Shown piece after piece: positions 39,831 to 48,177 of a stretch of DNA of 64,000 nucleotides. The stretch is from Corynebacterium auris (lineage in GTDB: Bacteria > Actinomycetota > Actinomycetes > Mycobacteriales > Mycobacteriaceae): NCBI RefSeq assembly GCF_030408575.1, contig NZ_CP047047.1, forward strand, positions 977,990-1,041,989, read 5' to 3'. The position numbers and the translations under genes were made by a program. The notes beneath the pieces are model-generated. The model did no database searches. It saw nothing but the letters and a program-made list of their open reading frames with translations, and was not told the DNA's origin. Numbering within the stretch: position 1 is the stretch's first letter; each line of letters opens with the position of its first letter.

Positions 39831-41693
39831 ATGAAGGTCGAGCTGGAGGAGATCGCGGGCTTCCTCGCCCAGCACGAGCCGTTCGCGCGCCTGCCGGAGG
39901 ACACGCTGCGCTGCCTTCCCGCCAAGATGGCCATTACCTACGTGCGCCGCGGCGCGCGCGTCATCGAGGCGGGCCAGGACAACGACAACCTCTACGTCAT
40001 CCGGTCCGGCGCCGTCGACGTCATGGACAGCGAGGGCAACCTGCTGGACCGCAGGGACGCCGGGCGCAACTTCGGCTATTCCACGCTTGTCGACGCCCCC
40101 ACCTCCCGCTACACCATGGAAGCGGTGGAGGATTCGGTCCTGCTCATCCTCCCGCGCGAAGCGTTCGCCGAGCTTGTCCGCGCCAACCCCGGAAGCGAGC
40201 GCTACTTCGCCTCGCAGTCGCGCCGGATCCGGGCCGTCGCCGACGAGCTGCGCGAGGGCAACCCGGCCGCCGACGTTTTGCGTACCCCGATGGGGCAGCT
40301 CGTCGCTGGTCGTCCTGTGGCGTTGATCTCGGCGTCGTCAAGCATTGCGGAAGCGGCGCGAGCAATGGAGGCCAACCGTTCCTCGTACATCCTGGTCGAG
40401 GCCGAAGGGGAGACCGGGATCCTCACCGACCGGGACCTGCGCTCGCGCGTGGTGGCGCGAATGCTTGACCCGCAGCGGCCGGTGGCCGAGGTGATGACCT
40501 CGCCGGTGCGTACCATCGGCGCTGAGACCATGGTCTTCGAGGCGATGCTCATCATGAGCGAGCTGGGCTTTCACCACCTTCCCGTCGAAGGCCCCGAGGG
40601 CATCGTCGGCGTGGCGGGCAGCGCGGATATCATGCGCCCCTTGCAAAACGACCCGATCTACCTGGCTGCAGCGGTGGATCGTGCCGACGAAGCCGAACTG
40701 AAGGGCGCCTATCAGCGCGCAGCGGTTGTGGCGGCCCGCTTCCTTGAGCGCGGGGCCTCCGCGGCGGAGGCGCAACGGCTGCTGAGCAGTATCGCGGACA
40801 ACATCGCCCGCCGCCTCGTTGCTCTCGCCATCGAGAGGTTCGGCCCCGCTCCCGTCCCCTTCGCCTTCGTCGCGGTCGGCTCGCAGGCGCGCCGCGAGAT
40901 GGGGCCCGCCTCCGACCAGGACAACGCACTCATCCTCGACGACTCCTACGACCCCGCCGCGCACCCGGAGCAGGCCACGTACTTTGCGGACGTCGCTGAG
41001 TTCGTCTGCGCGGGGCTCTCGGAGGCGGGCCAGGCGCTGTGCCCGGGCGACATGATGGCCACCAACCCGCACTGGCGGATGAGGGAAGCGGAGTGGAACC
41101 GGGCGTTCCACGGCTGGGTGACGGCCCCCGAGCCCGATGCCTTGCTGCACACGCAGGTCTTTTTCGACTTCCGCTGCATCGCGGGCGACGCCGCTTTGGC
41201 GGAGCGGGTGCACACCCGCGCGGTAGCGGCAGCCCGCGGCTCGCGGCGGCTGCACACCCACTTGGCCGCGCTGGCCACGCGACGCGAACCTCCCCTCGGC
41301 CTGTTCCGCGGCTTCGTGGTCGAACGCAGCGGAGACTACGCCGACACCCTCGACGTGAAGAAGGGGGGCACGGCCGCGGTGGTGCAGATGGCGCGCCTCT
41401 ACGCCATCACAGCCGGGGTTGAGGCCGTGGATACACTCTCGCGCCTGAAGGAGGCTGCGGGTACGGGCGTGTCGGCGCGGGGGGCGGAGGACCTCATTGG
41501 CGCCTACGAGTACCTGTCCACCCTCGCGCTGCGCCACCAGGCCCGCCAGCTTCGGGCGGGCGAGCGCCCCGATTACCGCATCGACCCGAAGCAGCTGCCC
41601 GGCCGGGACCGTGACGCTTTGCGCGACGCCTTCGGCGTGATCAAGTCCCTGCAGTCCGCGCTGACCAGCGCCTACCCAGTGAGGGCCGTGTAG
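39831..41693 (+). CDS. cNMP-binding/CBS/DUF294 nucleotidyltransferase signalling protein
   Basis: 620 residues. Domains in order: cyclic-nucleotide-binding fold (1-125, GQDNDNLYVIRSGAVDVMD), paired CBS domains (about 145-275, TDRDLRSRVVARM), a DUF294 nucleotidyltransferase-like domain (about 330-430, VAVGSQARREMGPASDQDN, with the SDQDN metal-site signature) and a C-terminal helical domain. It resembles GlnD-type signalling proteins; the modified target is unknown. TACAGT lies six bases before the ATG (leaderless). The exonuclease gene starts on the very next base after its stop. Confidence 0.85.
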   Translation: MKVELEEIAGFLAQHEPFARLPEDTLRCLPAKMAITYVRRGARVIEAGQDNDNLYVIRSGAVDVMDSEGNLLDRRDAGRNFGYSTLVDAPTSRYTMEAVEDSVLLILPREAFAELVRANPGSERYFASQSRRIRAVADELREGNPAADVLRTPMGQLVAGRPVALISASSSIAEAARAMEANRSSYILVEAEGETGILTDRDLRSRVVARMLDPQRPVAEVMTSPVRTIGAETMVFEAMLIMSELGFHHLPVEGPEGIVGVAGSADIMRPLQNDPIYLAAAVDRADEAELKGAYQRAAVVAARFLERGASAAEAQRLLSSIADNIARRLVALAIERFGPAPVPFAFVAVGSQARREMGPASDQDNALILDDSYDPAAHPEQATYFADVAEFVCAGLSEAGQALCPGDMMATNPHWRMREAEWNRAFHGWVTAPEPDALLHTQVFFDFRCIAGDAALAERVHTRAVAAARGSRRLHTHLAALATRREPPLGLFRGFVVERSGDYADTLDVKKGGTAAVVQMARLYAITAGVEAVDTLSRLKEAAGTGVSARGAEDLIGAYEYLSTLALRHQARQLRAGERPDYRIDPKQLPGRDRDALRDAFGVIKSLQSALTSAYPVRAV

Positions 41694-42257
41694 ATGTTTT
41701 TCCGGCGCGGCGCTCGCACACTCAACGAAGGCCACCTGCTTGCCGTCGACGTGGAAACCACGGGCCTGAAACCGGGGCGCGACCAGCTCGTCGCCATCGG
41801 CTGGGTGCCGGTGACCGACCGTGTCATCGACCTATCCGGGGCGCGCGACTTTCTCGTCGCCGGCGCCGAGGTCGGCGATTCCGCCACCCTCCACGGCGTG
41901 ACGGACCAGGACATCGCGCGCCGGGGCGTGGCGCTGGAGGAGATCCTCGAGGAGTTCGAGCGCGCGCTCAAGGAACGCTACCTTTTGGCGCACTTCGCGC
42001 AAATGGAAACTGGGTTTATCAGCCACGCGTTCAAGCGCACGCGCGGGGTCGCGTGGACGTTCCAGCCCGCGGAGGTGGTGGACACCTTCGCACTCGAGCG
42101 GCGCCACATGGAGCGCATGGGCACCTACCCGCGCGGGGAGGACCTGCGCCTGGCGCGCGTGAGGCAGCGCTACGGGTTGCCCGCCTACCGCAACCACAAC
42201 GCGGTGACGGACGCGATTGCCTGCGCCGAGCTCTACCTCGCGCTCACCGCGTCGTAG
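41694..42257 (+). CDS. DEDDh exonuclease (epsilon-like), coupled to the signalling protein
   Basis: 187 residues. ExoI AVDVETTGLKP, ExoII around LLAHFAQMETGFI and ExoIII YRNHNAVTDAIACAELY. The start abuts the upstream stop (TAGATG), so translation is coupled. The same pair occurs in C. glutamicum near leuB as I recall it. Role of the pairing unknown. Confidence 0.87.
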   Translation: MFFRRGARTLNEGHLLAVDVETTGLKPGRDQLVAIGWVPVTDRVIDLSGARDFLVAGAEVGDSATLHGVTDQDIARRGVALEEILEEFERALKERYLLAHFAQMETGFISHAFKRTRGVAWTFQPAEVVDTFALERRHMERMGTYPRGEDLRLARVRQRYGLPAYRNHNAVTDAIACAELYLALTAS

Positions 42258-42284
42258 AGCTGCAGTGTAGGTAAGCTGTGCCCC

Positions 42285-43076
42285 ATGCGTTTTGGACGAA
42301 TTGCAACACCAGAAGGTATGACCTTCGCCGTTATTGACGAGGAAGCGACCACCGCGAAGGCCATCGCCGGCACGCCCTTCACGGAACCCGAATACACCGG
42401 CAAGGAGTGGCAACTCGACCAGGTTCGGCTGCTGGCGCCGATGCTGCCCTCGAAGGTGGTGGCCATCGGCCGCAACTACGCCGACCACGTCGCCGAGGTG
42501 TTCAAGCAGTCCGCCGAGCACCTGCCTCCGACGCTGTTTCTCAAGCCGCCGACATCCGTGATCGGCCCCCAGGCGCCCATCCGGATCCCGGAGTTTGCCA
42601 CGAAGGTCGAGTTCGAGGGGGAGATGGCGCTGGTGGTCGGCACCCCCTGCAAGAACGTCAAGGCCAAGGACTGGAAATCCGTGGTGCGCGGAGTCACCGT
42701 CGTCAACGATGTTTCCTCCCGTGACCTGCAGTTCGCCGACGGTCAGTGGGCCCGCGCGAAGGGCATCGACACCTTCTGCCCCCTCGGGCCGTGGATTGAG
42801 ACGGACCTGGAGAAGTTCGACTTCACCAACACCCCGATCAAGGCCCATCTCACCCACGACGGCGTGACCGAGACGAAGCAGGACTCCAACTCCAACCAGA
42901 TGATCATGAACCTCGGAGAGATCATCGAGTTCATCACATCGTCGTTCACCCTGCTGCCGGGCGACGTGATCTGCACCGGATCCCCGGCCGGCACCGCCGA
43001 GATGGTCCCGGGCGACTACATCGAGGTGGAGATCCCGGGCATCGGCACGCTGGGAAACCCGATTGAGCGGGCCTGA
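42285..43076 (+). CDS. FAH-superfamily hydrolase / probable oxaloacetate decarboxylase
   Basis: 263 residues. FAH fold: VVAIGRNYADHVAEV, FLKPPTSVIGP, the metal-binding Glu residues in VEFEGEMALVVG and Asp in VNDVSSRDLQ, then GDVICTGSPAGTAEMVPGDYIEVEIPG split over the C-terminus. Its position matches C. glutamicum cg1458, a characterised soluble oxaloacetate decarboxylase, so that activity is likely; fumarylpyruvate hydrolysis is the alternative. Leaderless start after TAAGCT. Confidence 0.87.
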   Translation: MRFGRIATPEGMTFAVIDEEATTAKAIAGTPFTEPEYTGKEWQLDQVRLLAPMLPSKVVAIGRNYADHVAEVFKQSAEHLPPTLFLKPPTSVIGPQAPIRIPEFATKVEFEGEMALVVGTPCKNVKAKDWKSVVRGVTVVNDVSSRDLQFADGQWARAKGIDTFCPLGPWIETDLEKFDFTNTPIKAHLTHDGVTETKQDSNSNQMIMNLGEIIEFITSSFTLLPGDVICTGSPAGTAEMVPGDYIEVEIPGIGTLGNPIERA

Positions 43077-43123
43077 ACTGACGCGCCTGGCTCATCCGTT
43101 CACAACCTCCCGAGGAAGCACAG

Positions 43124-44233
43124 CTAGAGCCCGAAGGCGCGCATGATCGTGCGCAGCTTCGCCGTGGTCTCGTCGAGCTCGGCGGCGGGGTCCGAGTCCG
43201 CGACCAGCCCGCCGCCGGCCCAGGCCCGCGCGGTTGTGCCGTCCGCGGCGACCTCAGCGCAGCGAATAGCCACCATATATTCGCCGTCACCCGTGCCGTC
43301 CGTGTATCCGACCGCGCCCGCGTAGAACCCCCGGTCCGACTCGGCCGTGCCGATGAGGGCCTCCGCCGCATGCGTCGGTGTCCCGCAGATCGCCGGTGTC
43401 GGGTGCACGCGCACGGCCAGCTCCAGCGCCGAAAGCTCGGGCTTTTTGAGCTTACCGACGATCGGAGTGGCCAAATGCCACATCTCATTCGTCTTCGTCA
43501 GCTCGGGCGTCTCCGGAATGAACAGCTCTGAGCACAGCGGCGCGAGAACGCCGCGCAGGTGCTCGACCACAAAGGCGTGCTCGATCCTGTCCTTCGCCGA
43601 AGCCGCGAGGCGCTCGCCGCGCTGGGCGTCCTCGGCCCGGTTCGGGTGCCGCGGAGCCGAGCCGGCCAGCGGGAAGGCGCTGACGGTGTCTCCGGAGCGC
43701 CGGACCAGCACCTCCGGGGAGGACCCAACCAGCACGGAGGCGCGCCCGGCGGGGGAGAGATCGGCGATGAATCCGTCCCTGTGGGAGGAGTTGTCGATCA
43801 GCCGCGCGGCGACCAGGAGAGGGTCCACCGGCGGATCGAAGGCGATGTCGACGGCGCGGGCAAGGACCACCTTTTCCAGTTTGGAGGCCCGGATCGTGCC
43901 AATCGCCGCCTCCACCCGCCTCAGGTGCTCCCCGCGCTCCGGGTCGAGCCCGGTGACGGAGGCGCGCAGGCGCGCGCCTTCACCGAACCGGTAGTAAGCG
44001 GGCGGCTCCAGCGGCCCGTCCTCGCGGATGACGCGTTCCGGCACGGTCAGCGCCGCGGGCGAGTCGACGTCGAAAGGCAGCGCCCCGACGACCATCTCGA
44101 CGCGGCCCGAGGAAAGAGCGTCGATGGCAGCCCAGGCGTCCGTGAAGGTTTCCCGGCTGCCTTGGGTGCGTACCGAGCCGTGCGCCCGGGACAACAGGAA
44201 GTCCGGGGCGGTGGTCGGTCGGTTCGCACGCAT
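43124..44233 (-). CDS. Isochorismate synthase
   Basis: 369 residues, chorismate-utilising fold. LEKVVLARAVDI, GSSPEVLVRR, PLAGSAPRHPN, VRVHPTPAICGTP and GFYAGAVGY are diagnostic of MenF/EntC/DhbC enzymes. It makes isochorismate for menaquinone or a catecholate siderophore; no siderophore genes are nearby, so menaquinone is the simpler reading. TAAGAT eight bases upstream of the ATG suggests a leaderless message. The anchored-repeat operon ends 77 bases upstream on the same strand. Confidence 0.88.
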   Translation of the reverse strand: MRANRPTTAPDFLLSRAHGSVRTQGSRETFTDAWAAIDALSSGRVEMVVGALPFDVDSPAALTVPERVIREDGPLEPPAYYRFGEGARLRASVTGLDPERGEHLRRVEAAIGTIRASKLEKVVLARAVDIAFDPPVDPLLVAARLIDNSSHRDGFIADLSPAGRASVLVGSSPEVLVRRSGDTVSAFPLAGSAPRHPNRAEDAQRGERLAASAKDRIEHAFVVEHLRGVLAPLCSELFIPETPELTKTNEMWHLATPIVGKLKKPELSALELAVRVHPTPAICGTPTHAAEALIGTAESDRGFYAGAVGYTDGTGDGEYMVAIRCAEVAADGTTARAWAGGGLVADSDPAAELDETTAKLRTIMRAFGL

Positions 44234-44310
44234 GGAGGCAGATCTTACCCGCTTGCTCAGACCTGGCTAAACGGGCGCCCAGCTTCGCGCGCCGGCCCCT
44301 GTGACGCCTC

Positions 44311-45645
44311 TTAGCCGCGCCCGTCGAGGTGGGACAGGACACGCCGGGCGCTGAAGAAGAACAGCACCCCGGCGAACAGGGAAGCGATGCCAAGCCCTAG
44401 TACGAGACCGGCCCACCAGGTGCCCTGCTGCCATGTCGCGCTGGCGGCCTGCGTCTCCGGGGCGGCGTAGGTGACCGGCTGGGCCGGGGGTTGAGCCGCG
44501 CTCGGGGCGGCGTCTGGGATGGGCTCCGCGCCCGGGGCAGTGGTCGGCCCCGACTGCGAGGCGGCCTGCTGGGCAGAAGCGTTTTGTGCCGGAGCTTTTT
44601 GTGCCGGGGCTTTTTGTGCCGGAGCTTTTTGTGCCGGGGCCTTCTGCGCCGGCGCCTGCTGGGCGGGCGCGGCGGCAACGGAGGTCGAGCGCAGCGAGGT
44701 CGGGGCGGGAGATTGGCCTTTCGCGGTGGCGCTCCGTGCCGGGGCCGACTGCTTCGTCGGCTCGCCGGAGCGCGTGGCGGGGGAGCGCGGGGCCGGGGTG
44801 GGCGCCGGGGCGGTCGTCGAGGGGTAAATCTCCTTCAACACCTGGGAGGTAAAGCCGCCCCACGCCTTGTCCAGGGCGGTGAACTCCCTCGTCAGGGCGT
44901 TGAGGTTGCGGGTGATTTCGGCTGGGTCGACGCCATCTCGGCTCGGCCCGCCCGTGCCGTCCTGGTCGTCCTCGGGGGCGAGAGGCGGGATTTCGCTCTG
45001 TTCGACGCATTCCACGGTGGCACTGCCCGTCCGCTCCGCCTCGTCGAGGGTGTCGTCGCCGACGAGGAAGAGCGTGTTCAAGGTCGCGCGGTGCGCACCG
45101 AAGGCGACATTGAAGGTGACGGAGTAGGCGCCGGGCTCGGTGAACCCCCACTCGACGTGCAAGTGCTGGCGCTCGTTGAGGTGGATCGCGGTGCGGGGGG
45201 AGGCGCTATCGAGAAGGATGCGTGGCTTTTCGCCCAGCGGGGTTACCCACGCGAGGACGCGGCCGGGACCCTCCACGGAGGCGAAGGAGATCTCTGCGGT
45301 GGTGGCGATGTCTTCTGCCGAAAAGCCGAACCACGGCAAGTCCTTCTTTTGCACCGAGCTGAGGTAGTACATGCGCGCGGGCAGCGAGGGGTAGTCAATG
45401 GAGGACCACGTCGACCCCGGTACTGCGACGCTGAACTCACCGGAGTTGCGGTCTTCGCCCTCGTCACGCACCACCACGCCCCCGCCCGGCTGCGGTCGCA
45501 GGTCCTGGTGCCCGTTGCGGATGATGTGTCCGACGTCGACGGCGGTGCCGCACACGGAAGGCTCGGCGGCGAAGGCAGGAGGGGCGAAAAAGAGGGGGGT
45601 AGTGGCAAGCGATGCGGTAAGGAGTGCAGAAGCGAGTCGTTTCAT
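44311..45645 (-). CDS. Choice-of-anchor M surface protein with APAQK repeats (operon gene 8)
   Basis: 444 residues. Signal peptide ending AFAA near residue 27; one anchor-M domain (about 30-225) with a divergent NGHQDL start, a PWFGFSAED centre and HLHVEWGFTEPG. Then a hydrophilic linker with a possible coiled coil (NLNALTREFTALDK), about 120 residues of Pro/Ala-rich low complexity with five pentapeptide repeats, and a C-terminal membrane helix ending in basic residues. No LPxTG is seen, so it should be membrane-tethered and reach through the wall. The ATG overlaps the permease stop (ATGA). Confidence 0.85.
   Translation of the reverse strand: MKRLASALLTASLATTPLFFAPPAFAAEPSVCGTAVDVGHIIRNGHQDLRPQPGGGVVVRDEGEDRNSGEFSVAVPGSTWSSIDYPSLPARMYYLSSVQKKDLPWFGFSAEDIATTAEISFASVEGPGRVLAWVTPLGEKPRILLDSASPRTAIHLNERQHLHVEWGFTEPGAYSVTFNVAFGAHRATLNTLFLVGDDTLDEAERTGSATVECVEQSEIPPLAPEDDQDGTGGPSRDGVDPAEITRNLNALTREFTALDKAWGGFTSQVLKEIYPSTTAPAPTPAPRSPATRSGEPTKQSAPARSATAKGQSPAPTSLRSTSVAAAPAQQAPAQKAPAQKAPAQKAPAQKAPAQNASAQQAASQSGPTTAPGAEPIPDAAPSAAQPPAQPVTYAAPETQAASATWQQGTWWAGLVLGLGIASLFAGVLFFFSARRVLSHLDGRG
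44581..44655. repeat. Five 15-bp tandem repeats encoding APAQK-type pentapeptides
   Basis: Units start at 44581, 44596, 44611, 44626 and 44641 (consensus TTTTTGTGCCGGRGC on the plus strand). They code for the Pro/Ala stalk of the surface protein and look slippage-prone. Confidence 0.9.
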
Positions 45646-46493
45646 GCGGGTACTTTCGAACGGAAGCGGACGGGCTGAGCAACCCAGGTAAACAGAAAGA
45701 CGGCGGTCAAGGTGAGCACGATCGTCGCGCCGGTTGGCGCGTCGAGGGCCCAGGACAGGTACAGCCCACACACGGACCCGCCGACGCCGATGAGTGCGGC
45801 CAGCGCCATCATCGACGGCAGGCGGTTGGTCAGAAGCCGCGCGGTCGCGGCCGGGGTGATCAGCAGCGCAAGAACGAGGATGTTGCCGATGGTGCGCAAC
45901 GAAATCACCACCGCGGCGGTCACCGCCAGATAAAGGACCACGTCAAGCGCGAGAACAGGCAGGTTCATCGCGCGCGCCGTTTCGCGGTCCAGGGCCAGAG
46001 CGGTCAGCTGCGGGGTCAGGGCAATGAGCAGCGTGACGACGCCCGCCCCGACCACAAAGGCGATCACGATGTCGGATTCGGACACTCCCGTGATGGAGCC
46101 GAACAGGATGCTGGTCAACGACGCCGTGTAGCCCTGCACGCGCGAGATGATGACCAGGCCGAGAGCGAAGGAAGCGGCGAAAAAGATCCCGATCAAGGTA
46201 TCTTCTTTCACCCGCCGACGCTGGGAAAACACCGCGATGAGAACAGCCACCGACGCCCCGGCGACAGCGCCGCCGAACAAAATGGAGACCTCCAGCGCGA
46301 AGGCGATGGCGATCCCGGGGAAGACGGCGTGGGCGACGGCATCACCGATGAAGGCCATCCCACGCAGGACCACGTGCGTGCCCACCACGCCGCACACCGC
46401 GGCCACGATGATGGAGATGACCAAGGCGCGCGGCAAAAACCCGAGCGCTGGGTTGGCGAGGTCGGAGACGAACTCGAGGGGACTGAGCATCAC
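45642..46493 (-). CDS. Anchored-repeat-type metal ABC transporter permease (ZnuB/AztB-like)
   Basis: 283 residues with about eight transmembrane helices. GTHVVLRGMAFIGDAVAHAVFPGIAIAF contains the AVAHAV coupling region typical of family-9 (Zn/Mn) permeases, and TIGNILVLALLITPAATARLL is the second hallmark. The GTG at 46493 (or ATG at 46490) overlaps the ATPase stop. With the ATPase and binding protein it should form a zinc or manganese importer. Confidence 0.9.
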   Translation of the reverse strand: MMLSPLEFVSDLANPALGFLPRALVISIIVAAVCGVVGTHVVLRGMAFIGDAVAHAVFPGIAIAFALEVSILFGGAVAGASVAVLIAVFSQRRRVKEDTLIGIFFAASFALGLVIISRVQGYTASLTSILFGSITGVSESDIVIAFVVGAGVVTLLIALTPQLTALALDRETARAMNLPVLALDVVLYLAVTAAVVISLRTIGNILVLALLITPAATARLLTNRLPSMMALAALIGVGGSVCGLYLSWALDAPTGATIVLTLTAVFLFTWVAQPVRFRSKVPA

Positions 46494-47236
46494 GCGTTCA
46501 CCCCCACGGCGGATAGGAGAGGGGAATCCGGGCGCACGCCGAAGGTATCGATCCAGGGCTGGGCGATGTTCAGGCGCGCCCGGGAGCCTTCGGCGACGAC
46601 CGTGCGGTTAAACAGCACCAGCCGGTGGCAGGCATGAACAGCCTCGGCGAGGTTGTGGGTGGACATGACGATTGCGGTGCCCTGGCCCGCCAGGTTGTCA
46701 AACAGCTCGAGCAATTGCTCCGAGCTGGGGATGTCGAGGCCGGTGAAGGGTTCGTCGAGAAGCAGCACTTTAGGGCGCGTGGCCAAGGCGCGCGCGACGA
46801 GCACGCGCTGGCGCTGCCCGCCGGAGAGCTCCCCGATCGGGCGGTGCGATAAATCGCTGAGCCGAACGCGCTCTAAGGCCTCGTCGACGGCCTCGTGGTC
46901 CTTCGCGCCCGGGCGCCGGAAGAAGCCGATCAGCCCAGTGCGCCCGCCCATGACGGCCGTGCGCACGTCGATGGGGAAGTCCCAGGCCACCTCGTGGCGC
47001 TGCGGGACGTAGCCGATGAGATCGCGCACCGCGCGCCCCGTCTTGCCGCACACGTCGACGCGCCCCGCCTCAATCGGGATTAACCCAAGAATGGAGCGCA
47101 GCAGCGTTGTCTTCCCCGCCCCGTTCGGCCCCAACAGCCCAACGAATTCACCCTCGTCGATACACAGGCACGCACCGCCAATGACGGGCCGACCTGCCAG
47201 GGATACCGCCAGATCCTCTACTGTGAGCACGCTCAT
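46490..47236 (-). CDS. Anchored-repeat-type metal ABC transporter ATPase (ZnuC/AztA-like)
   Basis: 248 residues. Walker A GPNGAGKTT, Q-loop YVPQRHEVAWDFP, signature LSGGQRQRVLVARAL, Walker B VLLLDEPFTGLD and a switch His in STHNLAEA. Q-loop and signature fit the zinc/manganese subfamily. The ATG overlaps the preceding surface-protein stop (ATGA); the protein begins MSVLTVEDLAVSL. Confidence 0.93.
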   Translation of the reverse strand: MSVLTVEDLAVSLAGRPVIGGACLCIDEGEFVGLLGPNGAGKTTLLRSILGLIPIEAGRVDVCGKTGRAVRDLIGYVPQRHEVAWDFPIDVRTAVMGGRTGLIGFFRRPGAKDHEAVDEALERVRLSDLSHRPIGELSGGQRQRVLVARALATRPKVLLLDEPFTGLDIPSSEQLLELFDNLAGQGTAIVMSTHNLAEAVHACHRLVLFNRTVVAEGSRARLNIAQPWIDTFGVRPDSPLLSAVGVNA

Positions 47237-48138
47237 CGACGCCCACCCTTCCGGCTCACAGCCACGACAGCCGCGGCGACGATGACGAGAAGGAGAACAC
47301 CCGCCCCGAGCAGCCACCAGATGCCGGACGTCTCCGACGCGCCGGGCCCGGCAGCGGTATCCGAGTCCGCGGCGGCGCGGAAGTCGCCCGTCCAGGTCGT
47401 CGCCTGGGCGGCTTCGACGTCGGTGGCGTCGCCCACCGCGAAGGTGATGACCTGGGTGGTGGAGGTCTCCGTGCCGTCGAGAAGCGGCACGGTCACGCGC
47501 AGCGCGACCTGATGGATGCCCGGCTCGGTAAAGACCCAGTTGGCGTGGGTGTGCGTGTTCAGCTCGGCGAAGAAAGGCTGCGTGCCCTCGGCGGCGGAGT
47601 TCCACAGCAGCTGGGGCGGCTCAAAGCCACCGTTTTGCAGGAAGAGGCTGAACTGGCCCGGGCCCTCGTGGCCCGCGAACTCAAAGGTCACGCCGCGGTC
47701 CGCTGCACCGATCAGGTCCGGATTTTGCGTGTTCCAACCGAGCCAGGGAACCCCGGGCACCTCTGTCTGCGGGACAACCCACACGGTCTGGCCGGGGGCG
47801 GCGCCGGTGAATTCAAACTGGTCGCCCTCCGGGAGCGTCTGGGCCGCGGCATCGCCGATGCGCAAAACGACGTCGTCGGTGTGGCGCCAGACAGGCGGCA
47901 CGGACGTGTCGTCGCGGGCGAGGAGATCGAACTGACCCTGGTCGGGCCCCGGCAACGGGCCGAGGTCGACGTGGCCGGCCTCGATGGTAGCCGCAGTCCC
48001 GGGGGATGCCACGGCCTCGTCAGCAGTGACGGTCTGCTGCAGCGCAGGATCCACCGGGGCGGTGGCCGCCAGCGCGGCCGGGGCAACAGTGAGAGCCGCC
48101 GCGAGGGTGAGGGCCGTGGTGCGGGTCGGTGAAAACAT
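47233..48138 (-). CDS. Choice-of-anchor M surface protein (operon gene 5)
   Basis: 301 residues. Signal peptide, one anchor-M domain with all landmarks (AGHVDLGPLPG, VWVVPQTEVPGVPWLGWNTQ, HTHANWVFTEPG, TFAVGDA), a short linker and a C-terminal membrane helix ending SRKGGRR. No sortase motif; single-helix membrane anchor. The gene lies between the binding protein and the ATPase and is coupled to the latter. Confidence 0.88.
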   Translation of the reverse strand: MFSPTRTTALTLAAALTVAPAALAATAPVDPALQQTVTADEAVASPGTAATIEAGHVDLGPLPGPDQGQFDLLARDDTSVPPVWRHTDDVVLRIGDAAAQTLPEGDQFEFTGAAPGQTVWVVPQTEVPGVPWLGWNTQNPDLIGAADRGVTFEFAGHEGPGQFSLFLQNGGFEPPQLLWNSAAEGTQPFFAELNTHTHANWVFTEPGIHQVALRVTVPLLDGTETSTTQVITFAVGDATDVEAAQATTWTGDFRAAADSDTAAGPGASETSGIWWLLGAGVLLLVIVAAAVVAVSRKGGRR

Positions 48139-48177
48139 GGAAAACTCCTATTCTCGTGATCGAACGCGGTGGCGGGC

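Noticed and set aside
44581..44655. CRISPR-like array
   Set aside because: The 15-bp units are contiguous without spacers and code for a Pro/Ala stalk.
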